A stretch of DNA of 64,000 nt from CAVQHY01 sp963712465 (GCA_963712465.1 CAVQHY010000003.1:1-64000), one strand, 5' to 3'; positions 35,461 to 45,053 are shown, counted from the first letter of the stretch. Notes: generated from the sequence alone by a model not told the origin. Numbers and translations: made by a program.

Positions 35461-35926
35461 CCGCCATCTCCCGCAGCTCATGCACGATGGCCGGAACGTC
35501 TTCGGCCCTAACGGGCTCTCGATAGCGGTGGTCGACGGCGACGACGGTCCCCCAGCCGCAACCCCCCGCGCACTCGACGGTGCGCAGGGTGACGCCTCCG
35601 TCAGCCGTGGTCTCGCCGGCGTGGATGCCGAGCTCGGCCTCGAAGGCCTCGAGCACCTGCTGGGCGCCGACGAGCGCGCAGGAGACATTGGTGCAAACCT
35701 CGACGACGTGTCGTCCGACGGGCTCGAGGTGGAACATGTCGTAGAAGCTCGCCACCGACTTGCAGTACGCGGGCGTCAGCTCGAGCGCCTCGGCCACCTC
35801 GCGGAACGCGCCCGGCGGGAGCCAGCCGTAGCGCTCCTGGGCGAGCCGCAGCGCGGGCATCACCGCGGAGCGCCGCACAGGGTACTGGGCTGCGATCTCC
35901 TGGATCGGCTCGTAGAGATCACCCAT
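35450..35926 (-). CDS. nuoE: NADH:quinone oxidoreductase subunit E (24-kDa type)
   Basis: 158 residues from ATG 35926; an upstream ATG inside the hairpin at 35963-35993 would add 19 residues not typical of the family. The thioredoxin-like 2Fe-2S ligands are CTNVSC and, further on, CAGGC. Landmarks: RYGWLPPGAFREVAEALEL and VASFYDMFHLEPVG. Part of the NADH-input module with NuoF. Confidence 0.93.
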
Positions 35927-35962
35927 CCCGTTCACCCGAGCGAAGCGAAGGGGGAAGCCTCC

Positions 35963-35993
35963 TCCGCGAAAAATGCGCAGCATTCTTCGCGGA
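35963..35993 (-). promoter_or_regulatory. Intra-operon hairpin between nuoD and nuoE
   Basis: Two 14-base arms (35963-35976 and 35980-35993) pair with one mismatch around a 3-base loop. It starts 3 bases after the nuoD stop. A strong stem here could stabilise the upstream mRNA, mark a processing site or attenuate the downstream NADH-input module. Confidence 0.6.
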
Positions 35994-35995
35994 TG

Positions 35996-37294
35996 TCATC
36001 TGTCGACCTCTCCCATGACGGTGTCGAGCGAGCCGACGATGGCGATCAGGTCCGCGACGAGCGCATCGCGCATGCAGGTCGCGGTCGCCTCGAGCGCGAC
36101 GAAGGACGGCGCACGGAACTTCACCCGCCACGGCTTGGGGCCGCCGTCGGAGACGAGGTAGCAGCCCATCTCGCCGCGGGCGGACTCGATCGCCGTGTAG
36201 ACCTCGCCCTCGGGCACCGAATAGCCTTCGGTGACCAGCTTGAAGTGGTGGATCAGGCTCTCCATCGACGTGTGCAGCTCGTGCCTCGGCGGGAGGACGA
36301 CCTTGCGGTCGTCGGCGATCCAGGGGCCCTCGGGCATGCCCTCGAGCGCCTGGCTGATGATCCGCACCGACTCGCGCATCTCGTCCATGTGGACGCGGTA
36401 ACGGTCATAGACGTCGCCGCCGTGGTAGACCGGGACATCGAAGTCGACCTGGTCGTAGGCGAGGTAGGGCTGTGCCCGACGCAGGTCCCAGTCCACGCCT
36501 GACGCGCGCAGTACCGGGCCGGACTGGCCGAGCGCGATCGCGTCCTCGGCCGACAGCAGGCCGACGCCCCTCGTCCGCTCGATCCAGATCGCCTGCTTCG
36601 TCAGGATCTCCTCGTAGTCGTCGATCGCCTTCGACATCAGCTTGCAGAAGCGCCGGCACTCCTCCGCGAACCCGGCGGGGACGTCCTCGGCAAGGCCGCC
36701 CGCCTGGAAGTACCGCGTGTGCATGCGCACCCCCGTCACGAGCTCGAACAGGTCGAGGACGGCGTCGCGCTCGCGAAAGCCGTACCAGAGCATCGAGATC
36801 GCACCGATCTCGAGCGCCGAGGTCGCCAGCCAGATCAGGTGCGAGTGGATGCGCGTCAGCTCGCACATGAGCATTCGCATCCAGGTCGCCTTCGGCGGCA
36901 CGTCGATCCCGAGGAGCCGCTCGATCGCGAGCACGAAGACGAGCTCGTTCATCTGGAAGGACAGGTAGTCGATCCGCGCGGGGTACGTGATCGCCTTCCA
37001 GTACGTCTTCGACTCCATCGACTTCTCGAAACCGGTGTGGAGGTAGCCGACGATCGCCCTGAGGCCGACCACGCGCTCGCCGTTCAGATCGACGACGAGC
37101 CGCAGGACGCCGTGGGTCGACGGGTGGTTCGGGCCGAAGCTGACGGTCATCACGTCCTCGGTCTCGAGCAGCCGCGGATCGACCTGGAGCACGGTCGGGG
37201 TCGGCGGGATCCGCGAGCGCTCGTAGATGGCCCTCGTCGCGACATCGGTGGTGACCCCGTTCGGGGGCGGGTGGTGGGGAGTCCGGATCGTCAA
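35996..37294 (-). CDS. nuoD: NADH:quinone oxidoreductase subunit D (49-kDa type)
   Basis: 432 residues. Starts with TTG 37294, 7 bases after the nuoC stop. Landmarks: SFGPNHPSTHGVLRLVVDL (quinone-site His), YLHTGFEKSMESKTY, YPARIDYLSFQMNE and the C-terminal GEMGCYLVSDGG, FRAPSFVALEA and DLIAIVGSLDTVMGEVDR. This is the hydrogenase-like subunit at the quinone-binding cavity. The N-terminal HHPPPNG is encoded by a G-rich repeat copy (37263-37281), suggesting that the repeat has been absorbed into the reading frame. Confidence 0.94.
   Translation of the reverse strand: MTIRTPHHPPPNGVTTDVATRAIYERSRIPPTPTVLQVDPRLLETEDVMTVSFGPNHPSTHGVLRLVVDLNGERVVGLRAIVGYLHTGFEKSMESKTYWKAITYPARIDYLSFQMNELVFVLAIERLLGIDVPPKATWMRMLMCELTRIHSHLIWLATSALEIGAISMLWYGFRERDAVLDLFELVTGVRMHTRYFQAGGLAEDVPAGFAEECRRFCKLMSKAIDDYEEILTKQAIWIERTRGVGLLSAEDAIALGQSGPVLRASGVDWDLRRAQPYLAYDQVDFDVPVYHGGDVYDRYRVHMDEMRESVRIISQALEGMPEGPWIADDRKVVLPPRHELHTSMESLIHHFKLVTEGYSVPEGEVYTAIESARGEMGCYLVSDGGPKPWRVKFRAPSFVALEATATCMRDALVADLIAIVGSLDTVMGEVDR
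37263..37281. repeat. G-rich repeat, copy 2 (start of nuoD)
   Basis: Plus-strand GGGGGCGGGTGGTGGGGAG, very similar to the copy at 29451-29470. It encodes HHPPPN near the NuoD N-terminus. Confidence 0.55.
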
Positions 37295-37301
37295 GGCCAG
37301 A

Positions 37302-37883
37302 TCAGTCCTCGTCCGAGAACCGCACCGGCTCGCCGCCGATCGGGTAGTCCTTGCGGAGCGGGTGACCCTCCCAGTCCTCGTCCATCAGGATGCGGACGAG
37401 ATTGGGGTGGCCCTCGATCCGGATGCCCATCATGTCGAAGGCCTCTCGCTCGTGCCAGTCGGCGGTCGGCCAGATCGAGACCACGCTCGGCACCGGCTCC
37501 CCGTCGTCGCACCAGATCTGAAGTCGAAGGCGAGGCGCCTCTGTCGCCCCGCTCGTGACGCTGAGGAGGTGATAGCTGACCGAGAAGCGCTTCGGCTTGG
37601 GGTCCGGGCGGGCCTGCAGAGCGGCTGTCCCGGGGGCGTTCAGGTCACGGTCGATGCCGAGCGACGACGCGGCGAGCGCGGTGGGCGATCCCCAGTAGCC
37701 GGCCACGGCCTGCTCACCCCAGCCGAGGTAGTCGGCGGCTGCGACGTCGGCGAGGAAGTTGAAGCCGCCGTCGTCGCGAAGCCAGCGGGCCGCCTCGGCG
37801 AGGAGCGCGGTCTCGACGACGACGGTCGTCTCGCCGTGTGCCTCACGTGCCTCGACGAAGCCGGGAGTCGCCTCGAGGCTCAC
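37302..37883 (-). CDS. nuoC: NADH:quinone oxidoreductase subunit C (30-kDa type)
   Basis: 193 residues. GTG 37883 overlaps the nuoB stop (GTGA). Landmarks: NFLADVAAADYLGWG, FSVSYHLLSVTSG, VVSIWPTADWHEREAFDMMG and HPLRKDYPIGG. A segment of about 35 residues rich in Ala, Gly and Pro (SPTALAASSLGIDRDL) sits between the two conserved halves and looks like a lineage-specific insertion. It docks NuoB and NuoD. Confidence 0.93.
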   Translation of the reverse strand: MSLEATPGFVEAREAHGETTVVVETALLAEAARWLRDDGGFNFLADVAAADYLGWGEQAVAGYWGSPTALAASSLGIDRDLNAPGTAALQARPDPKPKRFSVSYHLLSVTSGATEAPRLRLQIWCDDGEPVPSVVSIWPTADWHEREAFDMMGIRIEGHPNLVRILMDEDWEGHPLRKDYPIGGEPVRFSDED

Positions 37884-38464
37884 CGCGCGACGTTCCGGAG
37901 CTCGTACGCGGGAGGCACGCCGGCCTTGATCTTCTCCTGGAGGCGGACGAAGCCCTCGATCAGGGCCTCGGGTCTCGGCGGGCAGCCGGGCACGTGCACG
38001 TCGACCGGGACGATTCGGTCGACCCCCTGGAGAATCGCGTAGTTGTTGAACATCCCGCCCGAGCTCGCGCACGCTCCCATCGCGATCACCCACTTCGGCT
38101 CGAGCATCTGGTCGTACACCTGGCGCAGCGGCGCGGCCATCTTCTGGGAGACGCGGCCCGAGACGATCATCAGGTCGGCCGTCCGCGGCGAGGCGCGGAA
38201 CACCTCGGCTCCGAAGCGCGAGATGTCGTAGCGCGCCCCGACGATGGCGATCATCTCCATCGCGCAGCACGCGAGCCCGAACTGGTCGGGCCAGATCGAG
38301 CTTGCCTGGGCGAGCCTTACCGCGCGATCGACTGTGGTCAGGAAGAGCTTGTTCTCGAGGTCGTCGCCCAGCTCGGACTCGAATACGCCCGGGCCCTTCC
38401 TCGTCATCAGTACGCGTTCGGACTGAAGCCCATAGTCGGCGAGCCGGGCACGGCGTTCAGCCAT
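37880..38464 (-). CDS. nuoB: NADH:quinone oxidoreductase subunit B (20-kDa type)
   Basis: 194 residues from ATG 38464. Cluster N2 ligands are present: the tandem Cys in GLACCAMEM, then MGACASSGG and VPGCPPRPE. This is the last Fe-S cluster before quinone. The N-terminal 40 residues before GPGVFESELGDD are variable, and a later ATG (MTRKGPGV) is possible. The 60-base spacer upstream contains a G-rich repeat copy on the coding strand. Confidence 0.94.
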   Translation of the reverse strand: MAERRARLADYGLQSERVLMTRKGPGVFESELGDDLENKLFLTTVDRAVRLAQASSIWPDQFGLACCAMEMIAIVGARYDISRFGAEVFRASPRTADLMIVSGRVSQKMAAPLRQVYDQMLEPKWVIAMGACASSGGMFNNYAILQGVDRIVPVDVHVPGCPPRPEALIEGFVRLQEKIKAGVPPAYELRNVAR

Positions 38465-38468
38465 AGAG

Positions 38469-38492
38469 CCCCCACCACCCCACCCCCGCCCC
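38469..38492. repeat. G-rich repeat, copy 3 (nuoA/nuoB spacer)
   Basis: The minus strand reads GGGGCGGGGGTGGGGTGGTG and so on, here on the mRNA strand, ending about 5 bases before the nuoB ATG. It could fold into an RNA G-quadruplex over the ribosome-binding region of nuoB. Confidence 0.55.
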
Positions 38493-38524
38493 GGGACATC
38501 CCGCCCTCCCGCACGCGACCCCAC

Positions 38525-38899
38525 TCATCGCCAATTGAGCGCGCCCTTGCGCCAGACGTAGACGTAGGCGATGGCGAGGATGCCGATGAAGAACCCGAAC
38601 TCGGCGACGGCGAACCAGCCGACCTGCTCGAGAACGACCGCGACGGGGTAGAGGAAGACGATCTCGATGTCGAAGACGATGAAGAGCATTGCCGTCAGGT
38701 AGAAGCTGATCGTGAACCGCTGCTTTGCGGGAGGCCCCGTCGAGACCCCCGACTCGAACGGGACGACGCGCTGACGGGTGCGCCGCTTCGGCCGTGTCGC
38801 GAGCAGGAACGACATCGCCACCATCGACGCCGGGATCGCGAGGGCGATCAGCCCATAGATCAGAAACGGGAACCAGTCGTCCAGGATGGCCAGCGGCAA
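38525..38899 (-). CDS. nuoA: NADH:quinone oxidoreductase subunit A
   Basis: 124 residues, three membrane helices. Landmarks: VVPFESGVSTGPPAKQRFTI, FYLTAMLFIVFDIEIVFLYP (with the conserved Asp-Glu). It opens the complete operon A-B-C-D-E-F-G-H-I-J-K-L-M-N. The reading frame starts at TTG 38899; TAGAAT at 38914-38909 lies 9 bases upstream. An ATG at 38910 is out of frame because an 11-base duplication separates it from the gene. Confidence 0.92.
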   Translation of the reverse strand: MPLAILDDWFPFLIYGLIALAIPASMVAMSFLLATRPKRRTRQRVVPFESGVSTGPPAKQRFTISFYLTAMLFIVFDIEIVFLYPVAVVLEQVGWFAVAEFGFFIGILAIAYVYVWRKGALNWR

Positions 38900-39038
38900 A
38901 CCAGCGGCATTCTAGACCGTCACGAGTCCCGCGCGGTTGCCCAGCGAAATGGTGCTCTGAGCGGGTCTTTTCTCGGTGCAACGACCGTAACGAAGTCGGG
39001 GGGAGGGCGGCCGCGGAAGCCGGTGCTAGAATCGGAGC
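38900..39038. promoter_or_regulatory. Divergent promoter region, nuo operon and iscA-like gene
   Basis: TAGAAT occurs in both directions: minus 38914-38909 (9 bases before TTG 38899) and plus 39027-39032 (6 bases before ATG 39039). No clear -35 boxes. The 9-base unit CCAGCGGCA is repeated at 38890 and 38901, at the start of nuoA. Nothing else is recognised in the middle of the region. Confidence 0.5.
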
Positions 39039-39434
39039 ATGGTCACCGTCACCGAGAACGCTGCGGGCAAGATCCGTGAGTTGATGGCCGAGGAGCCCGA
39101 GGGTGACGTGGGTGTTCTGCGAGTGGCCGTTCAGGGGGGCGGTTGCTCCGGGTTCCAGTACGCGCTCGGCTTCGATCGTGGCCCGCAGGACGGAGACAAC
39201 GAGATCAACACGAACGGCGTCACGGTCGTCATCGATCCGTTCAGCGCCCCGTACCTCGCCGGCGCTGAGATCGACTTCGTCGATGCGCTCATGGGCGGCG
39301 GCTTCGCGATCAACAATCCGAACGTCGTCGCAGCTTGCGGCTGCGGCTCCTCCTTCCAGGCCAAGGAGGACGAGCCTGGTGAGCCGGTCGCCGGCCATGC
39401 CGGCGGCGGCTGCGGCTCCGGCTGCAGTCACTGA
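39039..39434 (+). CDS. IscA/ErpA-type Fe-S cluster assembly protein
   Basis: 131 residues. The three conserved Cys are in GGGCSGFQY and ACGCGSSF. A-type carriers deliver Fe-S clusters to apoproteins; placement divergent from complex I, which needs many clusters, suits this. The C-terminus adds a flexible tail AGHAGGGCGSGCSH with two more Cys and two His, which is beyond the usual family end and may bind metal. ATG is leaderless (TAGAAT 6 bases upstream). Confidence 0.9.
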   Translation: MVTVTENAAGKIRELMAEEPEGDVGVLRVAVQGGGCSGFQYALGFDRGPQDGDNEINTNGVTVVIDPFSAPYLAGAEIDFVDALMGGGFAINNPNVVAACGCGSSFQAKEDEPGEPVAGHAGGGCGSGCSH

Positions 39435-39438
39435 ACCG

Positions 39439-39453
39439 CGCGCTTCGCGCGCA
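39439..39453. terminator. Short GC hairpin after iscA-like gene
   Basis: GCGCGC-TTC-GCGCGC stem-loop, five bases after the stop codon. No T tract; weak support as a terminator. Confidence 0.4.
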
Positions 39454-39492
39454 GTTCTGTAAACGTCTGACGCGGGTAGCATCGGCCCGTCC

Positions 39493-40882
39493 ATGAGCAC
39501 GGAACGAGCACTTCGTGTCGCGGTGGTCGGCTCGGGGCCGGCGGGCTTCTACGCGGCCGGCCACTTGCTCGCAAGCGATCTCCCGATCGAGGTCGACATG
39601 ATCGAGCGCCTGCCGACGCCGTGGGGGCTCGTCAGGGTCGGGGTGGCGCCGGATCACCCGAACATCAAGGCGGTGTCGCGTGTCTTCGAGAAGATCGCCA
39701 GGCAGCCCGGCTTCCGGTTTCTCGGCAACGTCGAGGTCGGGCGCGACCTCCACCACGGAGATCTCGTCCGCCTTTACGACGCGGTCGTCTACGCGTTCGG
39801 CGCGGCGACCGACCGCCGCATGGGGATCCCGGGTGAGGATCTCCCCGGCTCGTGGGCGGCAACGGAGTTCGTTGCCTGGTACAACGCACACCCGGACTAC
39901 CAGGAGCTGGAGTTCGACCTCTCCTGCGACCGCGCCGTGGTGATCGGAAACGGCAACGTCGCCGTCGACGTCGCCCGGATGCTCGCGCTGACGGCGGAGG
40001 AGCTCGCCCCCACCGACACGACGGACGCTGCGATCGCCGCGATCGCGCAGTCGGGCATCCGCGAGATCGTCGTTCTCGGCCGCCGCGGGCCCGCGCAGGC
40101 TGCGTTCACGACTCCCGAGCTACAGGAGCTCGGCGAGCTCGCCGGTGCTGACGTCGTCGTCGATCCCGCCGACCTCGAGCTCGACGCGGCGAGCGAGGCC
40201 TCGCTGGCCGACGACACGCCGATCGCTCGGCGCAACGTCGACGTGCTGCGCGAGTTCGCCGAGCGTGCCCCCGCGGGCAGGTCGAGGGCCATCCGGCTTC
40301 GCTTTTGCGTCTCCCCGGTCGCGATCGTCGGGAAGGGGCGCGTCGAGGGAGTCGAGGTCGTCCGAAACAGGCTGGTCGCCGACGAGGAGGGCAGGATCCG
40401 CGCTGTGCCGACCGAGGACCGCCATCTGCTCCCGTGCGGGATCGTCTTTCGCAGCGTCGGCTATCGCGGGACGCCGATCGGCGGGGTTCCGTTCGACGCC
40501 GAGCGCGCCGTCATCCCGAACCGGGCCGGGCGCGTGACCGGCGAAGACGGAGCGCACCGTCCCGGGCGTGTATTGCACGGGCTGGATCAAGCGCGGCCCG
40601 AGCGGGGTGATCGGCACGAACAAGAAGGACGCCACCGAGACGGCTGAGCTCCTGCTCGAGGATGCCCGGCGAGGGGTTCTGCCGCAGGCGGCAGAGGCGA
40701 GGGCCGACGCCGTGGACGCGCTTCTCGCCGAGCGCGGCGTCGAGCCGGTCGTCTACACGGGTTGGGAGACGATCGACGCCGTCGAGCGAGGACGCGGCGA
40801 GGAGCAGGGCCGGCCCCGCGTCAAGCTCGTCAGCTGGGAGGACCTTCTCGCGGCTGCTGCGGCGACGGCGCACGCCGGCTAG
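39493..40882 (+). CDS. Ferredoxin-NADP reductase, FprA/adrenodoxin reductase type, one frameshift
   Basis: About 462 residues when one base is removed. FAD loop RVAVVGSGPAGFYAAGHLL; NADP loop VVIGNGNVAVDVARML with the second Arg region VVLGRRGPAQAAFT; C-terminal FAD motif VYCTGWIKRGPSGVIGTNKK. The frame changes between about 40505 and 40560: upstream text ends RAVIPNRAGRV and the TGWIKRGPSGVIG part is in the next frame. Both halves are fully conserved, so a sequence error is more likely than decay. The enzyme moves electrons between NADPH and ferredoxin in the cytoplasm. ATG lies 10 bases after TAGCAT (39477-39482). Confidence 0.85.
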
Positions 40883-40910
40883 CAGCAGCCGGCCGCCGGC
40901 CTTTCGCCGT

Positions 40911-43900
40911 GGCGTCCGACGCGCGAGAATCCGGCTGGTGGAGCTCGCAGAGACGACACGAGACTCGCAGGACGGTCACGGTGTTGTTCTGCGACCTCGT
41001 CGGCTCGACGAGCCTGGGCGAGGGGTTGGACCCGGAAGCGCTTCGGCGCGTCCTGACCCGGTACTACGAGGCGATGAGAGCGGTCGTGGAGCGCCACGGC
41101 GGCCTCGTCGAGAAGTTCATCGGCGACGCGGTGATGGCTGTCTTCGGCCTGCCCGTGGTTCACGCGGACGACGCGCTGCGCGCGATCCGGGCCGCGGTCG
41201 AGATGCGCGAGCGGCTGGCCGGGCTCAGTGCCGAGCTCGAGTCGGCGTACGGGGTAGCGATCTCCGCCAGGACAGGGATCAACACGGGCGAGGTGTGTTG
41301 CAGGCGACCCTGCAGGCGGGCACGCCCTCGTGACCGGCGACGTCGTCAACGTCGCAGCTCGGCTCGAGCAGGCGGCGGAAGCGCGCGAGATCCTGATCGG
41401 CGACACGACCCGGCGGCTGGTCGAGAACGGCGCCGATCTCGAGGAGCGTCGAGGCGCTCGAGGTCAAGGGCAAGAGCGCGAAGGTCGCAGCGTGGCGGGT
41501 GCTCGGCGTGCGCGAGGGCGAGTCTCCGGTGGCGCGCCGGCTCGACGCGCCGCTGGTCGGGCGCGCGGGCGAGCTCGCGCAGCTTCGCGATGCGTTCGCC
41601 CGCGCCGTGCGCGAACGGACGTCGTACCTCTTCACGTGCTCGGCGTCCCGGGCATCGGCAAGACTCGTCTCGTCCGCGAGCTCTCCCGGTCGGTCGGCGG
41701 CAAGGTCCCTCGTGCTCACCGGGCGCTGTCTCTCCTACGGCGAGGGGATCACCTACCATCCGCTCCGCGAAGCCGTCCGCGACGCGGCCGGATCCGAGTC
41801 GAAGGGAGCTGTTCTCGCTCTTCTGGCCGGCGAGCCGGAGTCCGAGCGCGTTGCGGGGGCGCTCGCGTCTGTTCTCGGCTCGGAAAACGGCGACGTACTC
41901 GCCGAGGAGGTTGCCTGGGCCACGCGGCGCCTGCTCGAGACGCTCGCGCGAGCGCCGACCGCTCCTCGTCGTCCTCGAGGACGTCCACTGGGCCGAGCCC
42001 ACGTTTCTCGACCTTGTCGAGTACGTCGCCGACCTCGTCGACGACGCGCCGATGCTCCTTCTCTGCTCGGCCCGGCCCGACCTCCTCGAGATTCGGCCCG
42101 GCTGGGCCGGCGGCAAGGCGAACGCGACGACGATCCGGCTCGAGGCGCTGCCGCCCGAGGACGCCGAGGCGCTCCTCGATGCTCTCGCCGTCGAAGCCGG
42201 AATCCCGGAACGGGCGCGGAGCGCAGTCGCGGCGCGGCCGAGGGCAACCCGCTCTTCCTCGAGCAGCTCGTTGCGATGCTGGCCGAGGAGCCGTCCGCGA
42301 CCGACGAGCTGCCGGTGCCGCCGACGATCGACGCTCTCCTCGCCGAGCGGCTCGAGCGCTTCGGGGAGCGAGGAACGGCCTGTCCTCGAGCGGGCGGCGG
42401 TGCTCGGCAGGGAGTTTCGGAGTGAGGCACTCGCGGTCTTCTTCCCCGACGGAGCCGTCGTGAGCGTCGCGCCCGTCCTCGAGCGGCTCGTCCGCAGGCA
42501 GTTCCTGCGTACGCAGCGATTCGGTGGAGGGCGAGTGTTTCGTTTCCGCCACGCTCTGATCCAGAGTGCTGCACACCGCTCGCTGCCGAAGCAGCTCCGA
42601 GCCGACCTGCACGAGCGTGTCGCGGCAGCGCTGGACGAAGCAGGTGAAGGGGAGGTCGACGAGCTCGTCGGCTACCACCTGGAACAGTCCTTCCACGCCC
42701 GCAGTTCGCTCGGCCTCGCGGTGGCGAGACTCTGTCTCTCGGCCGCCGTGCCAGCGAGCGGCTTGCGGCTGCCGGCCGACGCGCGTACGCGCGCGGCGAC
42801 ATGCCGGCCGCTGCCAACCTGCTTGGGCGCGCGGCAAGGGGCTCCTCCCTGCAGACGATCCGGCTCGGCTGGCCCTGCTCCCGATCTCGCCTAGCCCTGA
42901 TCGAGACGGGCGACTTCGAACCGGTCGACGACCTTCTGACAGCGGCGCTCGATGGCGCGCGAGTCGCCGGGCTCGAGCTCGTCGAGTGGCACGCAGCAAT
43001 CGTGCGTGAGCAGTGGAAGCGTACAGTCTTCCGCTGCCCTACGACTTCGACTCAGCCGAAGCCGACCACACGGCCGTGCGGGCCTCGAGGCGTTCGAACG
43101 GCTCGGCGACGAGTCGGGTCAGGCACGAGCATGGATGTGCTCTCGGTGACGTCTACTCGCTCGAGGGTCGGGGAGCCGACAGCGCACGCGCCACCGGGGA
43201 AGCCGTGCGGATGTTTCGGCGCTTGGCAGTCGCAATGAGGAGGCGTGGAACCTTGCTGCCCGGGCTGGAACATGCTCATGGGACCGGCGTCGGTCGAGCA
43301 GATCGATCGCGTGGTGCGAGCGGTCGCTCGAAGAGGCGGGAGCAACCGGCCGGGACGACTGTTGTGATCGTCTCGGGAATCTCGCCTGGACGGAGGCCAT
43401 GCTCGACGCTTCGACGATGCTCGGAGGCATCTCCGCGAGGGACAGCGTGACCCTTCGCGAGCTCGGGCTTCGCTTACAGGACGGGTTGCAGATGATGCTC
43501 GCGGGCTACGTCGAGACGCTCGCCTCCGATCCGGTCACGGCCGAGTCCTGGTTCGGCGACGCGGTCGACATCTTCGAGGGATCCGGCGAGCGGTGGTTCA
43601 GGTCACTCGCGACGGTTGACCGCGCCCGAGCCGTCTACGACCAAGGCCGCCACGAGCGATGCCCGTGCACTCGCCGCGACCGTCGACCGGGTGGCCGAGA
43701 TCGACCCGGAGTGGCGGATCAAGGAACTCGGCCTCGAGGCCAAGCTCGCCGCACGCGCGGACGATCTGCGAGACCGGGTTCCGACTCGCGACGACGCGCT
43801 TGCCGTCGCCGGGTCGACCGACTTCGTCAGCTTCCACGCGGACGCGCTGCTCGACGGTGCCGAGGTCTGTCGCCTGGACGGGCGGCTCGCGGATGCCGAG

Positions 43901-43993
43901 TCTGCGGCACAGGGAGCGCTGCAGCTGTTCGAGTCGAAGGGAAACCTCGCCGGCGCCGCGAAAGCGCGAGCACTCCTCGCCCCGCTGAAGTAG
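40911..43993 (+). pseudogene. Class III cyclase / AAA ATPase / TPR regulator, many frameshifts
   Basis: One long gene read through at least nine frame changes. Parts in order: cyclase domain (TVTVLFCDLVGSTSLGEGLD, KFIGDAVMAVFG, DVVNVAARLEQAAEA), an AAA/NB-ARC-like ATPase with Walker A VPGIGKTRLVREL and Walker B LLVVLEDVHWAEPTFLDLVE, a sensor part (LPVPPTIDALLAERLERF, FRFRHALIQSAAHRSLPK), then helical repeats ending LFESKGNLAGAAKARALLAPL at 43993. Changes lie near 41295, 41445, 41640, 41690, 41960, 42240, 42370, 42830, several in 43000-43400, and 43640. Between them the protein text stays conserved and free of stops, so errors in the sequence are more likely than true decay. Such proteins are signal-transduction ATPases of unknown ligand. 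Confidence 0.75.
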
Positions 43994-43994
43994 C

Positions 43995-45053
43995 TCAGTC
44001 GTCTGGTGTGAGATGAGCACCGCCAGCACCGCGTCGACGTCGGCGCGCGTGTTGTAGACGTGAAAGGAGGCGCGGAGTCGTCCGCCGCGCACTGCGGCCA
44101 TGATCCCCGCGTCGCGCAGGCGCTCCGCCGCTCCGGGCGAGATCGACGGAGACGATCGCCGAGTCTCCCGCCGGGAGCCCGAGCCCGGCGCGGAAGCGGT
44201 TCGCCAACGCGAGGTCGTGCCCGTGGATCGCCTCGACCCCGATCTGCTCGACGAGCTCGAGCGCGGGCGCGGTTCCCACCCAGGCGAACCAGGCCGGTGA
44301 GACGTCGAGCCGCCGGGCGCTGGTCGCGAGCCGCAGCGGCGGGCCGAAGTACGACGCGTGCACGTCCTCACCCGCGAACCAGCCGGCCGCGTGGGGGACG
44401 ATCGCTTCGAGTCGCTCCGGGCGCACCGCCATGAAGGCGGTCCCCCGGGGCGACATGAGCCACTTGTAGGCGGCGCACACCACGACGTCGAACGGGGTGG
44501 CGTCGAGCGGCAGCCAGCCGCAGCCCTGCGTCACGTCGACGACCGTCATCGCCCCGTGCTGGGCGGCAGCCCTCGCGAGGGCGACGAGATCCACGAGCTC
44601 CCCGGTCGCCATCTGCACGGCGCTCGTGACGACGACGTCGACGGAGTCGTCGATCGCGTCCAGAAGGCCGTCGAACGGGACTGTCTTCACCTCGACCCCG
44701 CGCGGCTCCTGTACGAGGAAGGGGAAGAGGTCGGAGGCGAACTCGATCTCTGGCACGAGCACGCGCGAGCCGTCGGGAATCGCCGCGGCGACGAGGCCGA
44801 CGAAGCCCGAGACCGTGCCCCCGACGGCCACCGCCTCGCCGTCGACCCCTACCAGCCGAGCGAACGACCGCCGCGCCCGCTCGGTCGACTCACCCCAGCC
44901 CTCCCAGCTCGTCCGCCCACTCCGCCAGTCGGCGAGTGCCGTCTGGAGCGCGTCCCAGGCGGGCCGGGGCGGGAGGCCGAAGCTCGCCGTGTTCAGGTAG
45001 ACGCCGCTTGGACTCCACAACGATCGTGCGTCGGCGATCGCCAGAACAGCCAT
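43995..45053 (-). CDS. Class V aminotransferase (EgtE/cysteine desulfurase-like), C-terminus frameshifted
   Basis: PLP enzyme of fold type I, about 350 residues. Landmarks: GVYLNTASFGLPPRPAWDAL, VVDVTQGCGWLPLD (PLP-binding Asp region) and AAYKWLMSPRGTAFMAV with the PLP Lys. After residue 300 the frame changes near 44135, where the expected C-terminal text RLRDAGIMAAVRGGRLRASF appears in another frame; a second change near 44010 probably restores the ending HLTPDD. Closest groups are isopenicillin-epimerase and ergothioneine EgtE-like proteins; the substrate is unknown. ATG 45053 is 8 bases after TAGACT (45067-45062). Confidence 0.8.
   Translation of the reverse strand: MAVLAIADARSLWSPSGVYLNTASFGLPPRPAWDALQTALADWRSGRTSWEGWGESTERARRSFARLVGVDGEAVAVGGTVSGFVGLVAAAIPDGSRVLVPEIEFASDLFPFLVQEPRGVEVKTVPFDGLLDAIDDSVDVVVTSAVQMATGELVDLVALARAAAQHGAMTVVDVTQGCGWLPLDATPFDVVVCAAYKWLMSPRGTAFMAVRPERLEAIVPHAAGWFAGEDVHASYFGPPLRLATSARRLDVSPAWFAWVGTAPALELVEQIGVEAIHGHDLALANRFRAGLGLPAGDSAIVSVDLARSGGAPARRGDHGRSARRTTPRLLSRLQHARRRRRGAGGAHLTPDD

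Noticed and set aside
38525..39500. A long minus-strand frame across the nuoA region and the iscA-like gene
   Set aside because: It only shadows the divergent iscA-like gene, and nuoA lies in a different frame with a clear membrane protein.
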